From Helcobacillus massiliensis (GTDB taxonomy: Bacteria; Actinomycetota; Actinomycetes; Actinomycetales; Dermabacteraceae), in contig NZ_JACHWP010000004.1 in assembly GCF_014191425.1 (NCBI RefSeq), positions 55,742 to 119,741 of the forward strand: 64,000 bases of DNA. The letters are read 5' to 3'. This document shows, piece by piece, positions 7,527 through 16,880 of this stretch. Within the stretch, counting starts at the first letter, position 1; each line of letters begins with the position of its first letter. The translations under genes were made by a program, and so were the position numbers. The notes below the pieces were generated by a model. It did no database searches, was not told where the DNA came from, and saw nothing but the letters and a program-made list of their open reading frames with translations.

Positions 7527-9712
7527 GCGCCGACGAGAAGGACACGACGCGGGGCCTGCGCCCGGGCCAGAAGTCGAAGAACTTCCTCCCCTCGGCGAAG
7601 CGGCTGCTCGGACAGATGCGGTCGGAGCGCCCCATGCTGATCGCCGCGATCATCACCGCGGTCGCGTCGGTCGCGCTCGCGGTGGTGGGCCCGAAGATCC
7701 TCGGCCGCGCCACGGACATCATCTTCTCCGGTGTGATCTCCAAGCACCTGCCGCCGGGCACCACGAAGCAGCAGGTGATCGAGCAGGCCCGCGCCGCGGG
7801 CAACGAGAAGTTCGCGGACATGCTCGGCGGCATGGAGCTGAACCCGGGCCACGGCATCGACTTCTCCGTTCTGTGGGCGGTGCTCGGCCTGGTGACGGCC
7901 CTGTATGCGGTGTCCGCGGTGCTGAACTGGCTGCAGGGCATCCTCCTGGTGCGGGTGGCGCTGCGCGTGGTGAAGCGCCTGCGCCGGCAGACGGAGGAGA
8001 AGATCCACTCGCTGCCGCTGTCGTACTTCGACCGCACCTCGCGCGGTGATGTGCTCTCGCGCGTCACCAACGACATCGACAACATCCAGCAGACCCTCAT
8101 CCAGACCATCGGCGGCATCGTCACGAGCCTGCTGACGGTGATCGGCACGATCGCGATGATGCTGTGGATCTCCCCGCTGCTGACTCTGATCGCGATGATC
8201 GTGATCCCGCTGGCCGGTGTGATCACCGCGGTGGTGGGCAAGCGCGCCCAGAAGCTGTTCGCTGAGCAGTGGGATGCGACCGGCAAGGTCAACGGCGAGG
8301 TGGAGGAGGCGTTCTCCGGCCATGACGTGGTGTCCGTGTTCGGCCGGGAGAAGCAGATCGCCGACGAGTTCGAGCGGGAGAACGCGGAGCTGTTCCGCGC
8401 CAGCTTCGGCGCCCAGTTCGTGTCGTCGCTGATCATGCCGCTGATGATGTTCGCGGGGAACCTGTCCTATGTCGCCGTCGCTGTGGTGGGCGGTCTGCGC
8501 GTTGTGAGCGGCCAGCTCACCCTCGGTGATGTGCAGGCGTTCATCCAGTACTCGCGGCAGTTCACGCAGCCGCTGAGCCAGCTGGCGTCGATGGCGACGA
8601 TGCTGCAGTCCGGTGTCGCCTCCGCGGAGCGCGTGTTCGACCTGCTCGACGAGCCCGATGAGATCAGCGACGCCGCCACCGCCGAACTCGCTGCCCGCGC
8701 TGCGGTGTCCGCGCCGGCTGCGCCTGCCCCGTCGGCCACCGGCGCCGAGGCGGGGGAGGGGCCGACGGGCTCCACTGCGGTCACCGCCCTGGACGCCGAC
8801 ACTGCCCCCGCCGACCAGGTGGGCCGCGGCCGGGTCGAGTTCCAGCATGTTGCGTTCTCGTACGCGAAGGACCGCCCGCTGATCACGGACCTGTCGCTGA
8901 CGGCGGAGCCGGGCACCACGGTCGCAATCGTGGGGCCGACGGGTGCCGGCAAGACGACGCTCGTGAACCTCGTGATGCGGTTCTACGAAGTGGATGCGGG
9001 CCGGATCCTGTTGGACGGCGTGGACACCCGCGCCCTGACCCGCGCGGACCTGCGCTCGCGCACCGCGATGGTCCTGCAGGACACGTGGCTGTTCGGCGGC
9101 ACCGTGCGGGAGAACATCCGCTACGGCCGCCTGGATGCGACCGACGCCGAGGTGGAGGCCGCGGCGAAGGCGGCGTGCGCGCACGAGTTCATCATGCAGA
9201 TGCCCGGCGGGTACGACTGCGTCCTGGAGGATGAGGGAACCACCGTCTCTGCGGGGGAGAAGCAGCTGCTGACGATCGCGAGGGCGTTCCTCGCAGAGCC
9301 CGAGCTGCTGATCCTCGACGAAGCCACCTCGAGCGTGGACACGCGCACGGAGGTCCTGGTGCAGGAGGCGATGAGCCGTCTGCGGTCGGGGCGCACCGCG
9401 TTCGTGATCGCGCACCGGCTCTCGACGATCCGCGACGCGGACCTGATCCTGGTGATGGAGCACGGTAACATCGTGGAGCAGGGCGACCACGACTCCCTGA
9501 TGGCCGCCGGTGGGGCATACTCACAGCTGCACCGCTCGCAGTTCGAAGCGCCCGCCGTTGACCTCGACGAGCAGGAGGCCGCCGAGGAGCCCGACCACGG
9601 GCCGGCCGGTGACACCGCCGCGGCCGCGGTGCCCGGCAGCGTCGAGGACCCGTCGGCCGGTGGGACCCCGACGCCCGGAGCCGGTCCGGGCCGCGCACCG
9701 GAAGGGGACTGA
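7523..9712 (+). CDS. ABC exporter subunit B (canonical ATPase site half)
   Basis: 729 aa, membrane domain followed by an ATPase domain. Walker A is GPTGAGKTT, Walker B is LLILDEATSS with the catalytic Glu, and the switch is VIAHRLST. The signature is altered (VSAGEKQ, not SGGQ), which complements subunit A: the consensus site forms from the Walker motifs of B and the signature of A. A cytoplasmic or extracellular insertion of about 40 residues lies between the first two membrane segments (near residues 75-110), and a disordered Ala/Pro/Gly-rich tail of about 55 residues ends the protein. Translationally coupled to subunit A. Confidence 0.9.
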   Translation: MSADEKDTTRGLRPGQKSKNFLPSAKRLLGQMRSERPMLIAAIITAVASVALAVVGPKILGRATDIIFSGVISKHLPPGTTKQQVIEQARAAGNEKFADMLGGMELNPGHGIDFSVLWAVLGLVTALYAVSAVLNWLQGILLVRVALRVVKRLRRQTEEKIHSLPLSYFDRTSRGDVLSRVTNDIDNIQQTLIQTIGGIVTSLLTVIGTIAMMLWISPLLTLIAMIVIPLAGVITAVVGKRAQKLFAEQWDATGKVNGEVEEAFSGHDVVSVFGREKQIADEFERENAELFRASFGAQFVSSLIMPLMMFAGNLSYVAVAVVGGLRVVSGQLTLGDVQAFIQYSRQFTQPLSQLASMATMLQSGVASAERVFDLLDEPDEISDAATAELAARAAVSAPAAPAPSATGAEAGEGPTGSTAVTALDADTAPADQVGRGRVEFQHVAFSYAKDRPLITDLSLTAEPGTTVAIVGPTGAGKTTLVNLVMRFYEVDAGRILLDGVDTRALTRADLRSRTAMVLQDTWLFGGTVRENIRYGRLDATDAEVEAAAKAACAHEFIMQMPGGYDCVLEDEGTTVSAGEKQLLTIARAFLAEPELLILDEATSSVDTRTEVLVQEAMSRLRSGRTAFVIAHRLSTIRDADLILVMEHGNIVEQGDHDSLMAAGGAYSQLHRSQFEAPAVDLDEQEAAEEPDHGPAGDTAAAAVPGSVEDPSAGGTPTPGAGPGRAPEGD

Positions 9713-9715
9713 GCC

Positions 9716-10447
9716 GTGCAGTCACTGGTCGGATTCACCAACAGCACCAACCTCATCGAGGTGCAGCTGGTGCTGGCCTCGTTCTTCTTCTGCTCCCTGA
9801 TCGGCATTGAGCGGCAGGTGCGGCAGAAGGCGGCGGGCTACCGCACGAACGTGCTGGTGGGAATGGGCTCGTGCGCGTTCACGCTGATCTCCGCGTACGG
9901 CTTCGCGATGGTGCTGGGCAATGATGTGACGCTGGACCCGTCGCGCATCTCAGCGCAGATCGTGTCCGGCATCGGCTTCCTCGGCGCCGGCGTGATCTTC
10001 AAGGGCCGCAACGTGGTGCGCGGCCTGACCACCGCCGCGACCGTGTGGGTGTCCGCCGCGGTCGGCATGGCGTGCGGCGCCGGCATGCTCAGCCTCGCCG
10101 CCGTGGTGACGTTCCTGCACCTGTTCACCCTGTTCGTGGTCGCGCCGATTGTGAAGCGGATCCCGGACCCGGACCGGAAGCGCCAGCTGTTCGTCTCCTA
10201 CCGCGACGGTGAGGGCGTTCTGCGGGATGTGCGCGCCACGGCGACCGACATGGGGTTCTCCTCCTCCATCATCTGCTCGCGCCGCATCGATGATCCGAAC
10301 GGTCGGCGCATCGACATGGACATCCAGTTCCACGGCCAGCGGCCGCAGCAGCACCTGATGGCGCCGCTGATGGAAGTGGATGGGGTGCTGCAGGTCAGCA
10401 TCGGCACCGACTCCGAGGGCAACCGCGACGACGACGAAGCCGACTGA
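9716..10447 (+). CDS. MgtC/SapB family membrane protein
   Basis: 243 aa from GTG 9716, 3 nt after the exporter stop codon. The N-terminal half has about four or five membrane segments with the MgtC signature (GIERQVRQKAAGYRTNVLVG, later SGIGFLGAGVIFK and VRGLTTAATVWVSAAVGMACG). The C-terminal domain of about 85 residues is soluble and ACT-like in position. MgtC proteins modulate F-type ATP synthase and magnesium-related homeostasis in other bacteria. Spacing suggests cotranscription with the ABC exporter, though no functional link is obvious. Confidence 0.9.
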   Translation: MQSLVGFTNSTNLIEVQLVLASFFFCSLIGIERQVRQKAAGYRTNVLVGMGSCAFTLISAYGFAMVLGNDVTLDPSRISAQIVSGIGFLGAGVIFKGRNVVRGLTTAATVWVSAAVGMACGAGMLSLAAVVTFLHLFTLFVVAPIVKRIPDPDRKRQLFVSYRDGEGVLRDVRATATDMGFSSSIICSRRIDDPNGRRIDMDIQFHGQRPQQHLMAPLMEVDGVLQVSIGTDSEGNRDDDEAD

Positions 10448-10455
10448 GCGTCAGC

Positions 10456-10944
10456 TCAGAGGAGGTCGCCTTCGGCGAGGGCGAGCAGGTTGCCTTCGGT
10501 GTCGAAGAACCGCTGGCCACGGCTGCACAGCGCCAGGTGGACCACACCGCCCACCAGTTCGCCGCCGTGGCGGGTGACGGCGTCGGAGGCGGCGTCGAGG
10601 TCGTGCACCCCGATCACGAACTGCGGGAAGTTCCACCCCTTATGCCGGTTGTACGGCTGCTGCGTCATGGCGCGGGCGGGGCGCTGCTGGGCGACGCCGT
10701 CGATCCCGGGGGAGCCGGGGCCGGTGGTGATGCCGTAGAGGGGGCTGCCGTACCACTCCGTCCAGTCCTCGAAACGCCAGTTGAACAGGGCGGTGTAGAA
10801 CGCGCTGAGCCGGTCGAGATCGTGTGCGGAGAGGTGGAAGCGGGCCACGCGGTTGATGGAGCTGTTCGGCCTGGGAGCGGGCCGGGGAGGGCATTCACAG
10901 GTGTGCGAGGCGTGCTCGGAGCACGGCAGATAGTGGGTCATCAC
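10456..10944 (-). CDS. VOC (glyoxalase/dioxygenase superfamily) protein, copy 2
   Basis: 162 aa. A VOC fold is indicated by the half-motif VARFHLSAHDLDRLSAFYTALFNW and the following FEDWTEWYGSPLYG. It is paralogous to the gene immediately upstream, which has the same FEDW..Y element, and overlaps it by a few bases. VOC proteins of this size are often resistance or lyase-type metal enzymes, or non-catalytic binders. The first 30 residues hold several Cys/His/Pro and align with nothing in the paralogue, so a later start cannot be excluded. Confidence 0.8.
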   Translation of the reverse strand: MMTHYLPCSEHASHTCECPPRPAPRPNSSINRVARFHLSAHDLDRLSAFYTALFNWRFEDWTEWYGSPLYGITTGPGSPGIDGVAQQRPARAMTQQPYNRHKGWNFPQFVIGVHDLDAASDAVTRHGGELVGGVVHLALCSRGQRFFDTEGNLLALAEGDLL

Positions 10945-11372
10945 AGGTCCGCTCCCTCAACCAGGATGAGACCGTTGCCGTCCGGGTCGCGCAGGCGCTG
11001 GCCCCGCGGGAACGGTTCCACGTCGACCAGGTCCCCATCGGGGACGGCCCCGTTTCGGATTGCGATGCGCATCGTCTCCTGAATGCTCTCCACAGCGATC
11101 ATCAGGTGCGAGAAGTCGATGGCGTCTTCGGGCTCGGACTGGGTCTTGAACAGGTCGTGCCGGGGGATGAGGACTCCGTCGACCCCGGAGGTGCCGCTGC
11201 CGGTGCGCACACCGAGACAGGGAACGGTCGAGTACTCGGACCAGTCCTCGAAGGTCCAGCCGAACACTCGGGCGTAGAAATCGGCGAGGATCCGTGGCTC
11301 GTCAGCGAGCAGGATGAACCGCGTGACACGGTTATGGGCGTTGCGCGCTGTGCCGGGGTGCGTACTGTTCAT
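10941..11372 (-). CDS. VOC (glyoxalase/dioxygenase superfamily) protein, copy 1
   Basis: 143 aa. It contains VTRFILLADEPRILADFYARVFGW and FEDWSEYSTVPCLGVRTG, the typical beta-alpha-beta VOC modules, ending in an RGQRLRDPDGNGLILVE element that usually carries the last metal ligand Glu. First gene of a two-gene unit; its stop overlaps the start of its paralogue. The reaction is unknown. Confidence 0.82.
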   Translation of the reverse strand: MNSTHPGTARNAHNRVTRFILLADEPRILADFYARVFGWTFEDWSEYSTVPCLGVRTGSGTSGVDGVLIPRHDLFKTQSEPEDAIDFSHLMIAVESIQETMRIAIRNGAVPDGDLVDVEPFPRGQRLRDPDGNGLILVEGADL

Positions 11373-11687
11373 GGTGCTCTCGCTTCAGAAGCGGATCGAT
11401 GGGCGTTGTGTCGATCCTGGCAGAGCCGACCGCCCGTACCCCCTCATTCGACCGCAATGTCCGAAATCGGGGACGCCATTCACGCTGTGGGGCGAGATCG
11501 ACGATAATCTGTGTCACCCATCCCACACCGGCGTGGCAGCCATGTCGAGCGCTTCGCACCGATCAGTCGGCGAAACCGCCTGCTCAGGCCATGTGCGGCC
11601 CTCAGATCGCGACCAAAGTCCCGATTGGGCGCGCCGTCGGCCCGCGCCGGCCTCCTGCGCCGCCCGCCCCGTTGACAGGAGAGCACC
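11373..11687. other. 315-bp divergent intergenic region
   Basis: Separates the VOC pair (minus) from the FAD dehydrogenase (plus) and must hold promoters for both. A GATAAT hexamer at 11503-11508 is a possible -10. One CCGTCGGC motif lies at 11634-11641. A ribosome binding site (acaggagag) precedes GTG 11688. No small gene is apparent. Confidence 0.5.
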
Positions 11688-13373
11688 GTGCCCCACCGCC
11701 CAGCCACAGCCCCGCTGCGCGAGCTCACCGCCGACGCCCTGGTCATCGGCCATGGCCTCGCCGGCCTCGCCGCCGCCGCTGAGCTCGCCGATGCCGGCCG
11801 CAGCGTGGTCCTCCTCGACCAGGAGGGCGAGCAGGACCTCGGCGGGCAGGCGTTCTGGTCCTTCGGCGGCCTGTTCATGATCGACACTCCCGAACAGCGG
11901 CGCCTCGGCGTGCGCGACAGCCCGGAGCTCGCCCACCAGGACTGGATGGGGTCCGCGCAGTTCTCCGCCGCGACGCATGATGTCCGTCCTCGGCAGTGGG
12001 CCGAGGCGTACCTGCACTTCGCGCACGGCGAGAAGCGCGCCTGGCTGCGCCAGATGGGCCACCGCATCTTCCCCGTGGTCGGGTGGGCGGAGCGCGGCGG
12101 CACCTCCGCTTCCGGCCACGGCAACTCCGTGCCCCGCTTCCACATCACCTGGGGCACCGGCGAGGGCATCGTAGAGCCGTTCGAACGGCGCGTCCGCCAG
12201 CACCGGGAGGCCGGCCGCATCCGCTTCGCCCACCGGCACCGCGTGGAGCACCTGGAGGTCTCCGGCCGACGGGTCCTCGGCGCAGCCGGGTCCGTCCTCG
12301 CGGCCGACCGTTCCCGCCGCGGCGCGGCCAGCACCCGCGAAGTCATCGGCGAGTTCACCGCCCGCGCGGACGCGGTCGTCATCGCCACCGGCGGCATCGG
12401 CGGAAACCCGGACCTGGTGCGCGCCCTGTGGCCCGCGGACCTCGCAGACATGCCCCGCCACCCCGTGATCGGCGTGCCCGCCTACGTGGACGGCTCCGGT
12501 TTGCAGGTCGCGGAGGCCGCCGGCGCGCACTGGATCAACAAGCAGCGGATGTGGCACTACACCGAGGGGATCCGCAACTGGAACCCGATCTGGCCCGGCC
12601 ACGGCATCCGCATCCTGCCCGGCCCCAGCGCCCTCTGGCTCGACCACACCGGCCACCGGCTCGACACACCCGCCTACCCCGGCTTCGACACCCTCGCCAC
12701 GCTGCGCCAGCTGCGCGAGCGGGGCGGTGAGCACTCCTGGTTCATCATGACCCGCGCCATCGCGGAGAAGGAGATCGCACTGTCCGGCAGCGAACAGAAC
12801 CCGGACATCACCGGGAAGTCCTGGGCGAAGGTCGCCCAGCGCATCAGGCCCGGCGCACCCGACCCGGTGCAGGCGTTCCTCGACCGCGGGGAGGACTTCG
12901 TGCAGGCCACCGGCCTGGAGGAGCTGATGGATCTCATGGAGCCGCTGAGCGACGGGCCCCTGGACCGCGCTGCGATCACCGCCGCCGTTCATGAGCGCGA
13001 CAACCAGATGGTGAATCCGTATGCGAAGGATCCGCAGGTGGTGGCGATCCGGGGTGCGCGACGATTCCTGGGGGATCGGCTCGTGCGCACCGCGTCCCCG
13101 CACCGCCTGCTGGATGCGTCGGCCGGCCCGCTGATCGCGATCCGCCTGCACACCCTGCTGCGCAAGACCCTCGGAGGTCTGGAGACCGATCTGGGCGGGC
13201 GCGTGCTGGGGGCCGACGGGGCCGTGATCGACGGGCTCTACGCCGCCGGCGAGGCGAGCGGGTTCGGCGGTGGCGGCATGCACGGACTGAATGCGCTCGA
13301 GGGGACGTTCCTGGGCGGGTGCCTGTTCAGCGGACGTGAATCCGGTCGCTCTGCGGCCCGCGACATCGCCTGA
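11688..13373 (+). CDS. FAD-binding dehydrogenase (ketosteroid dehydrogenase/fumarate reductase-like)
   Basis: 561 aa from GTG 11688. The N-terminal dinucleotide fold is clear (DALVIGHGLAGLAAAAELA, ending at the acidic residue of LLDQEG). The C-terminus has the family signature GEASGFGGGGMHGLNALEG, where the flavin is contacted again. The overall plan matches the actinobacterial FAD-binding dehydrogenase family often named 3-ketosteroid-delta-1-dehydrogenase-like, whose substrates are mostly unproven. It is followed after 90 bp by an amino acid ABC importer; whether they share a transcript is uncertain. Confidence 0.85.
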   Translation: MPHRPATAPLRELTADALVIGHGLAGLAAAAELADAGRSVVLLDQEGEQDLGGQAFWSFGGLFMIDTPEQRRLGVRDSPELAHQDWMGSAQFSAATHDVRPRQWAEAYLHFAHGEKRAWLRQMGHRIFPVVGWAERGGTSASGHGNSVPRFHITWGTGEGIVEPFERRVRQHREAGRIRFAHRHRVEHLEVSGRRVLGAAGSVLAADRSRRGAASTREVIGEFTARADAVVIATGGIGGNPDLVRALWPADLADMPRHPVIGVPAYVDGSGLQVAEAAGAHWINKQRMWHYTEGIRNWNPIWPGHGIRILPGPSALWLDHTGHRLDTPAYPGFDTLATLRQLRERGGEHSWFIMTRAIAEKEIALSGSEQNPDITGKSWAKVAQRIRPGAPDPVQAFLDRGEDFVQATGLEELMDLMEPLSDGPLDRAAITAAVHERDNQMVNPYAKDPQVVAIRGARRFLGDRLVRTASPHRLLDASAGPLIAIRLHTLLRKTLGGLETDLGGRVLGADGAVIDGLYAAGEASGFGGGGMHGLNALEGTFLGGCLFSGRESGRSAARDIA

Positions 13374-13463
13374 TCGGGGCGCGCACTGCATAGACTGCCG
13401 ACGCAACGAAAAACTATGCCACCAAGTGAATGACTATGTGGCGATGTTGGCAGGAGAGAAGCG

Positions 13464-14414
13464 GTGCCCCACCCCACCATCACCGGTGCGTCCCCATCGC
13501 GCCGCGCCCTCATGCGCGGCCTGATCGGCGCCGCCGTCGGCCTGCCCGCCGCCGGGGCCGTCACCGGCTGCACCACCGCCTCCGTCACCCTCGCGAAGGA
13601 GACCAACGCCGTTCCCGAGGTGGACCTCAGCCCCATCGCCGAGGTCCCCGAGATCGCGGCCCTCGTTCCGGAGCACATCCGCTCCAAGGGGACCCTCGTC
13701 AACGGCTGCGCCGCGAACTACGCGCCCGGTGAGTTCCTCTCCAACGGTGAACCCGTCGGCTACGACATCGACGTCTTCAACGCCATCGGCCGAGTCCTCG
13801 GCATGGGAACCCGCACCGACAACGCCGTGTTCGCCCAGATCATCCCCGCGATCGGGTCGAAGTACGACCTCGGCATGTCCGGCTTCACGATCAACGCCGA
13901 GCGCCTCGCCGCCGTCAGCATGATCTCCTACTTCGAAGCCGGCATCTCCTACGCGGTCGCGACCGGCAACCCCTACCGCATTGATCCGTCGGCCCTGTGC
14001 GGCACCACCCCCGCCGTCCAGGTGGGCACGTACCAGGAGGAGCTGGTGCGCGCCGCGGACCAGGAGTGCCGCGATGCCGGCGCCGACGGGCTCCGCATCC
14101 TCGCCTACGAGTCCAACAACGACGCGGTCACCAACGTGGCCGGGAAGAAGGCGGACATCTTCATCGCCGATTCCCCCGTCACCTCCTACGCCATCGCCCG
14201 CTCCCGCGGCACCCTGGAGCAGATCGGGGACATTCAGGAGTCGGCGCTGAACGGGATCGCCGTGGCGAAGTCGGAGCCGGAGTTCGCCGAAGCGGTACGA
14301 GCCGCCGTGCAGCACCTCATCGACTCCGGGCACATGCTGCGCATCATGCAGGCGTGGGGCACGGAGTCCGGCATGATCGACAACGCCGAGATCAACCCCG
14401 CAGACGCCGGATGA
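13464..14414 (+). CDS. Amino acid ABC transporter, substrate-binding lipoprotein
   Basis: 316 aa from GTG 13464 with a good ribosome binding site (aggagag). The N-terminus has RR followed by a hydrophobic stretch and a lipobox-like AVTGC (Cys near residue 36), so it is a lipid-anchored, possibly Tat-exported, binding protein. The mature part is a family 3 solute-binding protein (GYDIDVFNAIGRVLGM, DLGMSGFTINAERLAAV). It should deliver a polar amino acid or analogue to the permease and ATPase encoded next. GCCAC and GTGGC flank the -10/leader region at about 13417-13443 and might be an operator half-site pair. Confidence 0.88.
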   Translation: MPHPTITGASPSRRALMRGLIGAAVGLPAAGAVTGCTTASVTLAKETNAVPEVDLSPIAEVPEIAALVPEHIRSKGTLVNGCAANYAPGEFLSNGEPVGYDIDVFNAIGRVLGMGTRTDNAVFAQIIPAIGSKYDLGMSGFTINAERLAAVSMISYFEAGISYAVATGNPYRIDPSALCGTTPAVQVGTYQEELVRAADQECRDAGADGLRILAYESNNDAVTNVAGKKADIFIADSPVTSYAIARSRGTLEQIGDIQESALNGIAVAKSEPEFAEAVRAAVQHLIDSGHMLRIMQAWGTESGMIDNAEINPADAG

Positions 14415-14486
14415 CTATGCACCGCCCGGGGCCGCACCACCGGCCCGCAGCCTCCCGACCCGCCACCGACTGGAAGTGACCACCGC

Positions 14487-15452
14487 ATGACCACCCCCGA
14501 GCAGGCGCCCGCTGATCGCGCCGGGACCGCCGACGCGATCCCCGGCCGCATCCGCGCCCGCGAAGCAGCCCGCCCCGGCACCTGGATCGCGGCGGTGATC
14601 GTCGCACTGATCGCCGCCGCACTGATCAACTTCCTCATCACCAACCCCGTGTTCGAATGGGGCATCGTGGCGCAGTACATCCTGGATGTGAAGATCATCC
14701 AGGGCGTGGGCTGGACGCTGCTGCTGACGTTCACCTCGATGCTGCTGGGCACCGTGGTGGCGCTGATCGCCGCGGTCATGCGCCGCTCCGATAACCCGGT
14801 GCTGCGCCTGGTGAGCTGGGTGTACATCTTTGTGTTCCGCGGCACCCCCGTGTACACGCAGCTGGTGTTCTGGGGCCTGTTCACGGTGATCGTGCCGAAG
14901 ATCGCGGTGGGTGTGCCGTTCGGGCCGGAGCTGTTCTCGTTCTCCACCCGCGACTACTTCACCGGGTTCCTCGCCGCCGTCCTCGGCCTCGGCCTGAACG
15001 AGGGCGCGTACCTCGCGGAGATCGTCCGCGCGGGCCTGGGGTCGGTGAACCGGGGGCAGACCGAGGCGTCGAAGGCGCTGGGGATGTCGAATTCGCTGAT
15101 CCTGCGGCGCATCATCGTGCCGCAGGCGATGCGGGTGATCATCCCGCCGCTCGGCAACGAGACGATCGGCATGCTGAAGACCACCTCACTGGTGCTGGCG
15201 GTGCCGTTCACCCTGGACCTGACGTTCGCCTCGAACTCGATCTCCACCATGCTGTTCAAGCCGATCCCGCTGCTGATCGTGGCGGCCCTCTGGTACCTCG
15301 CGGTCACCAGTGTGCTGATGGTGGGCCAGTTCTACCTGGAGCGGTACTTCGGCCGCGGCTTCGATGACCGTGCCCCCTCCCGCTCGCGGCAGAAGAACAT
15401 CAACCGCGCGAAAACGACCCCGAAGGACCCCCTGCCCCAGGTGGAGCTGTGA
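14487..15452 (+). CDS. Amino acid ABC transporter permease
   Basis: 321 aa, about five or six membrane segments. The conserved permease loop is present (YLAEIVRAGLGSVNRGQTEASK, then ALGMSNSLILRRIIVPQA), matching the EAA motif of HisM/HisQ-type polar amino acid permeases. N-terminal about 35 residues and C-terminal about 30 residues are charged and cytoplasmic. The stop codon overlaps the ATPase gene start. Confidence 0.92.
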   Translation: MTTPEQAPADRAGTADAIPGRIRAREAARPGTWIAAVIVALIAAALINFLITNPVFEWGIVAQYILDVKIIQGVGWTLLLTFTSMLLGTVVALIAAVMRRSDNPVLRLVSWVYIFVFRGTPVYTQLVFWGLFTVIVPKIAVGVPFGPELFSFSTRDYFTGFLAAVLGLGLNEGAYLAEIVRAGLGSVNRGQTEASKALGMSNSLILRRIIVPQAMRVIIPPLGNETIGMLKTTSLVLAVPFTLDLTFASNSISTMLFKPIPLLIVAALWYLAVTSVLMVGQFYLERYFGRGFDDRAPSRSRQKNINRAKTTPKDPLPQVEL

Positions 15453-16264
15453 TGACTGAGAATCCCAACACCCCCGCTGCGTCCGAGCCGCAGCAGCGCC
15501 CCCTGGTGGAGCTGCGCGGCGTCCACAAGGAGTTCGGCTCCCTGCCTGTCCTCAAGGGCTGCGACCTGACGGTCCGCGAGGGCGAGGTGACCGTCCTGAT
15601 CGGCCCGTCCGGCTCCGGCAAGTCCACCCTTCTGCGGTGCGTCAACCAGTTGGAGATCCCCACGGCCGGCGCCGTCTACGTGGACGGCGTGCTGCAGGGC
15701 TACCGTGAGCAGCCGCTGGCCGACGGGCGCCTGCAGCGTCTGAAGCCGAAGGAGATCGACGCGCAGCGCTCCCGCATCGGCATGGTGTTCCAGCGCTTCG
15801 ACCTGTTCCCGCACCGCACTGCCCTGCAGAACGTGATGGAGGCGCCGGTGCACGTGAAGGGCATGCCGAAGGCCCAGGCGCAGGCGCAGGCCCGCGACCT
15901 CTTGGCTCGTGTGGGCCTGGCTGAGCGGGCCGATCATTACCCGAGCGAGCTGTCCGGTGGTCAGCAGCAGCGGGTGGCGATTGCGCGTGCGCTGGCGATG
16001 GAGCCGGAGGTGATGCTGTTCGATGAGCCCACCTCGGCGCTCGATCCGGAGCTGGTGGCGGAGGTGCTGCAGGTGCTGAAGGACCTCGCGCAGCAGGGCC
16101 TGACGATGATCGTGGTGACGCACGAGATCGGGTTCGCCCGCGAGGTCGCCGATTCGCTCGTGTTCATGGACGACGGTCAGATCGTGGAGCAGGGGCCGGC
16201 GCGTCAGCTGATCGACGCTCCGCGCTCAGAGCGGCTGAAGGACTTCATCCAGTCGGTTCTGTGA
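15452..16264 (+). CDS. Amino acid ABC transporter ATP-binding protein
   Basis: 270 aa from ATG 15452, which overlaps the permease stop (TGATG); the adjacent GTG 15449 is an alternative. Walker A is GPSGSGKST, the signature is LSGGQQQR, Walker B is [14 protein letters not shown] and the switch region is VTHEIGF, all canonical for GlnQ/HisP-type ATPases. A short insertion (YREQPLADGRLQRLKPKEIDAQ) before the Q-loop is longer than in GlnQ but common in actinobacterial relatives. The 3' end overlaps the converging GNAT gene by 20 bp. Confidence 0.92.
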   Translation: MTENPNTPAASEPQQRPLVELRGVHKEFGSLPVLKGCDLTVREGEVTVLIGPSGSGKSTLLRCVNQLEIPTAGAVYVDGVLQGYREQPLADGRLQRLKPKEIDAQRSRIGMVFQRFDLFPHRTALQNVMEAPVHVKGMPKAQAQAQARDLLARVGLAERADHYPSELSGGQQQRVAIARALAMEPEVMLFDEPTSALDPELVAEVLQVLKDLAQQGLTMIVVTHEIGFAREVADSLVFMDDGQIVEQGPARQLIDAPRSERLKDFIQSVL

Positions 16265-16880
16265 ACCGCTTCGCCATCTCGTTGAAGTGCAGGCCGTCCA
16301 CGAGGGGGCGGTTCGCGCCGAGGGCGGGCGGGAACGCCGTGCGCTTCCCGGTGGCGGTGAAGCCGAGCCGCTCGTACCAGGCCTGCAGTTCGGGCCGGTG
16401 GTCGAGGATGTTCAGCACCACGCCGGGGAAGCCGCGTCGGCGGGCCTCGTCCTCCAGGGCGGCGACGAGGGCGCGGCCGATGCCGTGCCCCTGGGCCGAC
16501 GGGTCCACCGCGAACAGGCCGAGCTCCGGCATGTCGTGGCCGGGGTGCATCTCCAGCATGATGCAGCCGTCGATCGAATCCGCCCTCGCGCCGGTCGTCG
16601 CGGATTCGGCCGCGGCCCCGTCGGCGCGGGCCTCCTCGCCGGCCCGCCAGCGGTAGCCGCGCGCCAGGAGCAGGCGCATGGTGGGATCGGCGATGAGGGC
16701 ACGGACCTCCTCGGCGTTGGTGCGGTCGCCCTCCACGAGGCCCTGCTCGGTGGTCCAGGAGCCCTCGAGCTGCAGCCGATAGGCGCGCACCACCATCGAG
16801 GCGATGGCGTCGGCGTCGCTCACCTCGGCGGGCACGATGCGGCCGCGGGGCTGCTCGCCCGCGCCGGCGGTCCCCGCCAT
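16245..16880 (-). CDS. GNAT family N-acetyltransferase
   Basis: 211 aa from ATG 16880, which overlaps the stop of the App1-like gene by one base. The acetyl-CoA binding signature is LFAVDPSAQGHGIGRALVAALE (Q-x-x-G-x-G/A pattern), followed by the beta-bulge region LNILDHRPELQAWYERLGF. N-acetyltransferase for an unknown amine. An Ala/Asp/Gly-rich insertion of about 20 residues near position 95 breaks the fold's usual spacing and carries a GCCGACGG motif in its DNA. Confidence 0.85.
   Translation of the reverse strand: MAGTAGAGEQPRGRIVPAEVSDADAIASMVVRAYRLQLEGSWTTEQGLVEGDRTNAEEVRALIADPTMRLLLARGYRWRAGEEARADGAAAESATTGARADSIDGCIMLEMHPGHDMPELGLFAVDPSAQGHGIGRALVAALEDEARRRGFPGVVLNILDHRPELQAWYERLGFTATGKRTAFPPALGANRPLVDGLHFNEMAKRFTEPTG

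Noticed and set aside
5472..9490. Long minus-strand open frames opposite both ABC exporter genes
   Set aside because: The exporter subunits carry complete Walker, signature and switch motifs on the plus strand; the opposite frames show only His/Arg/Asp-rich shadow sequence.
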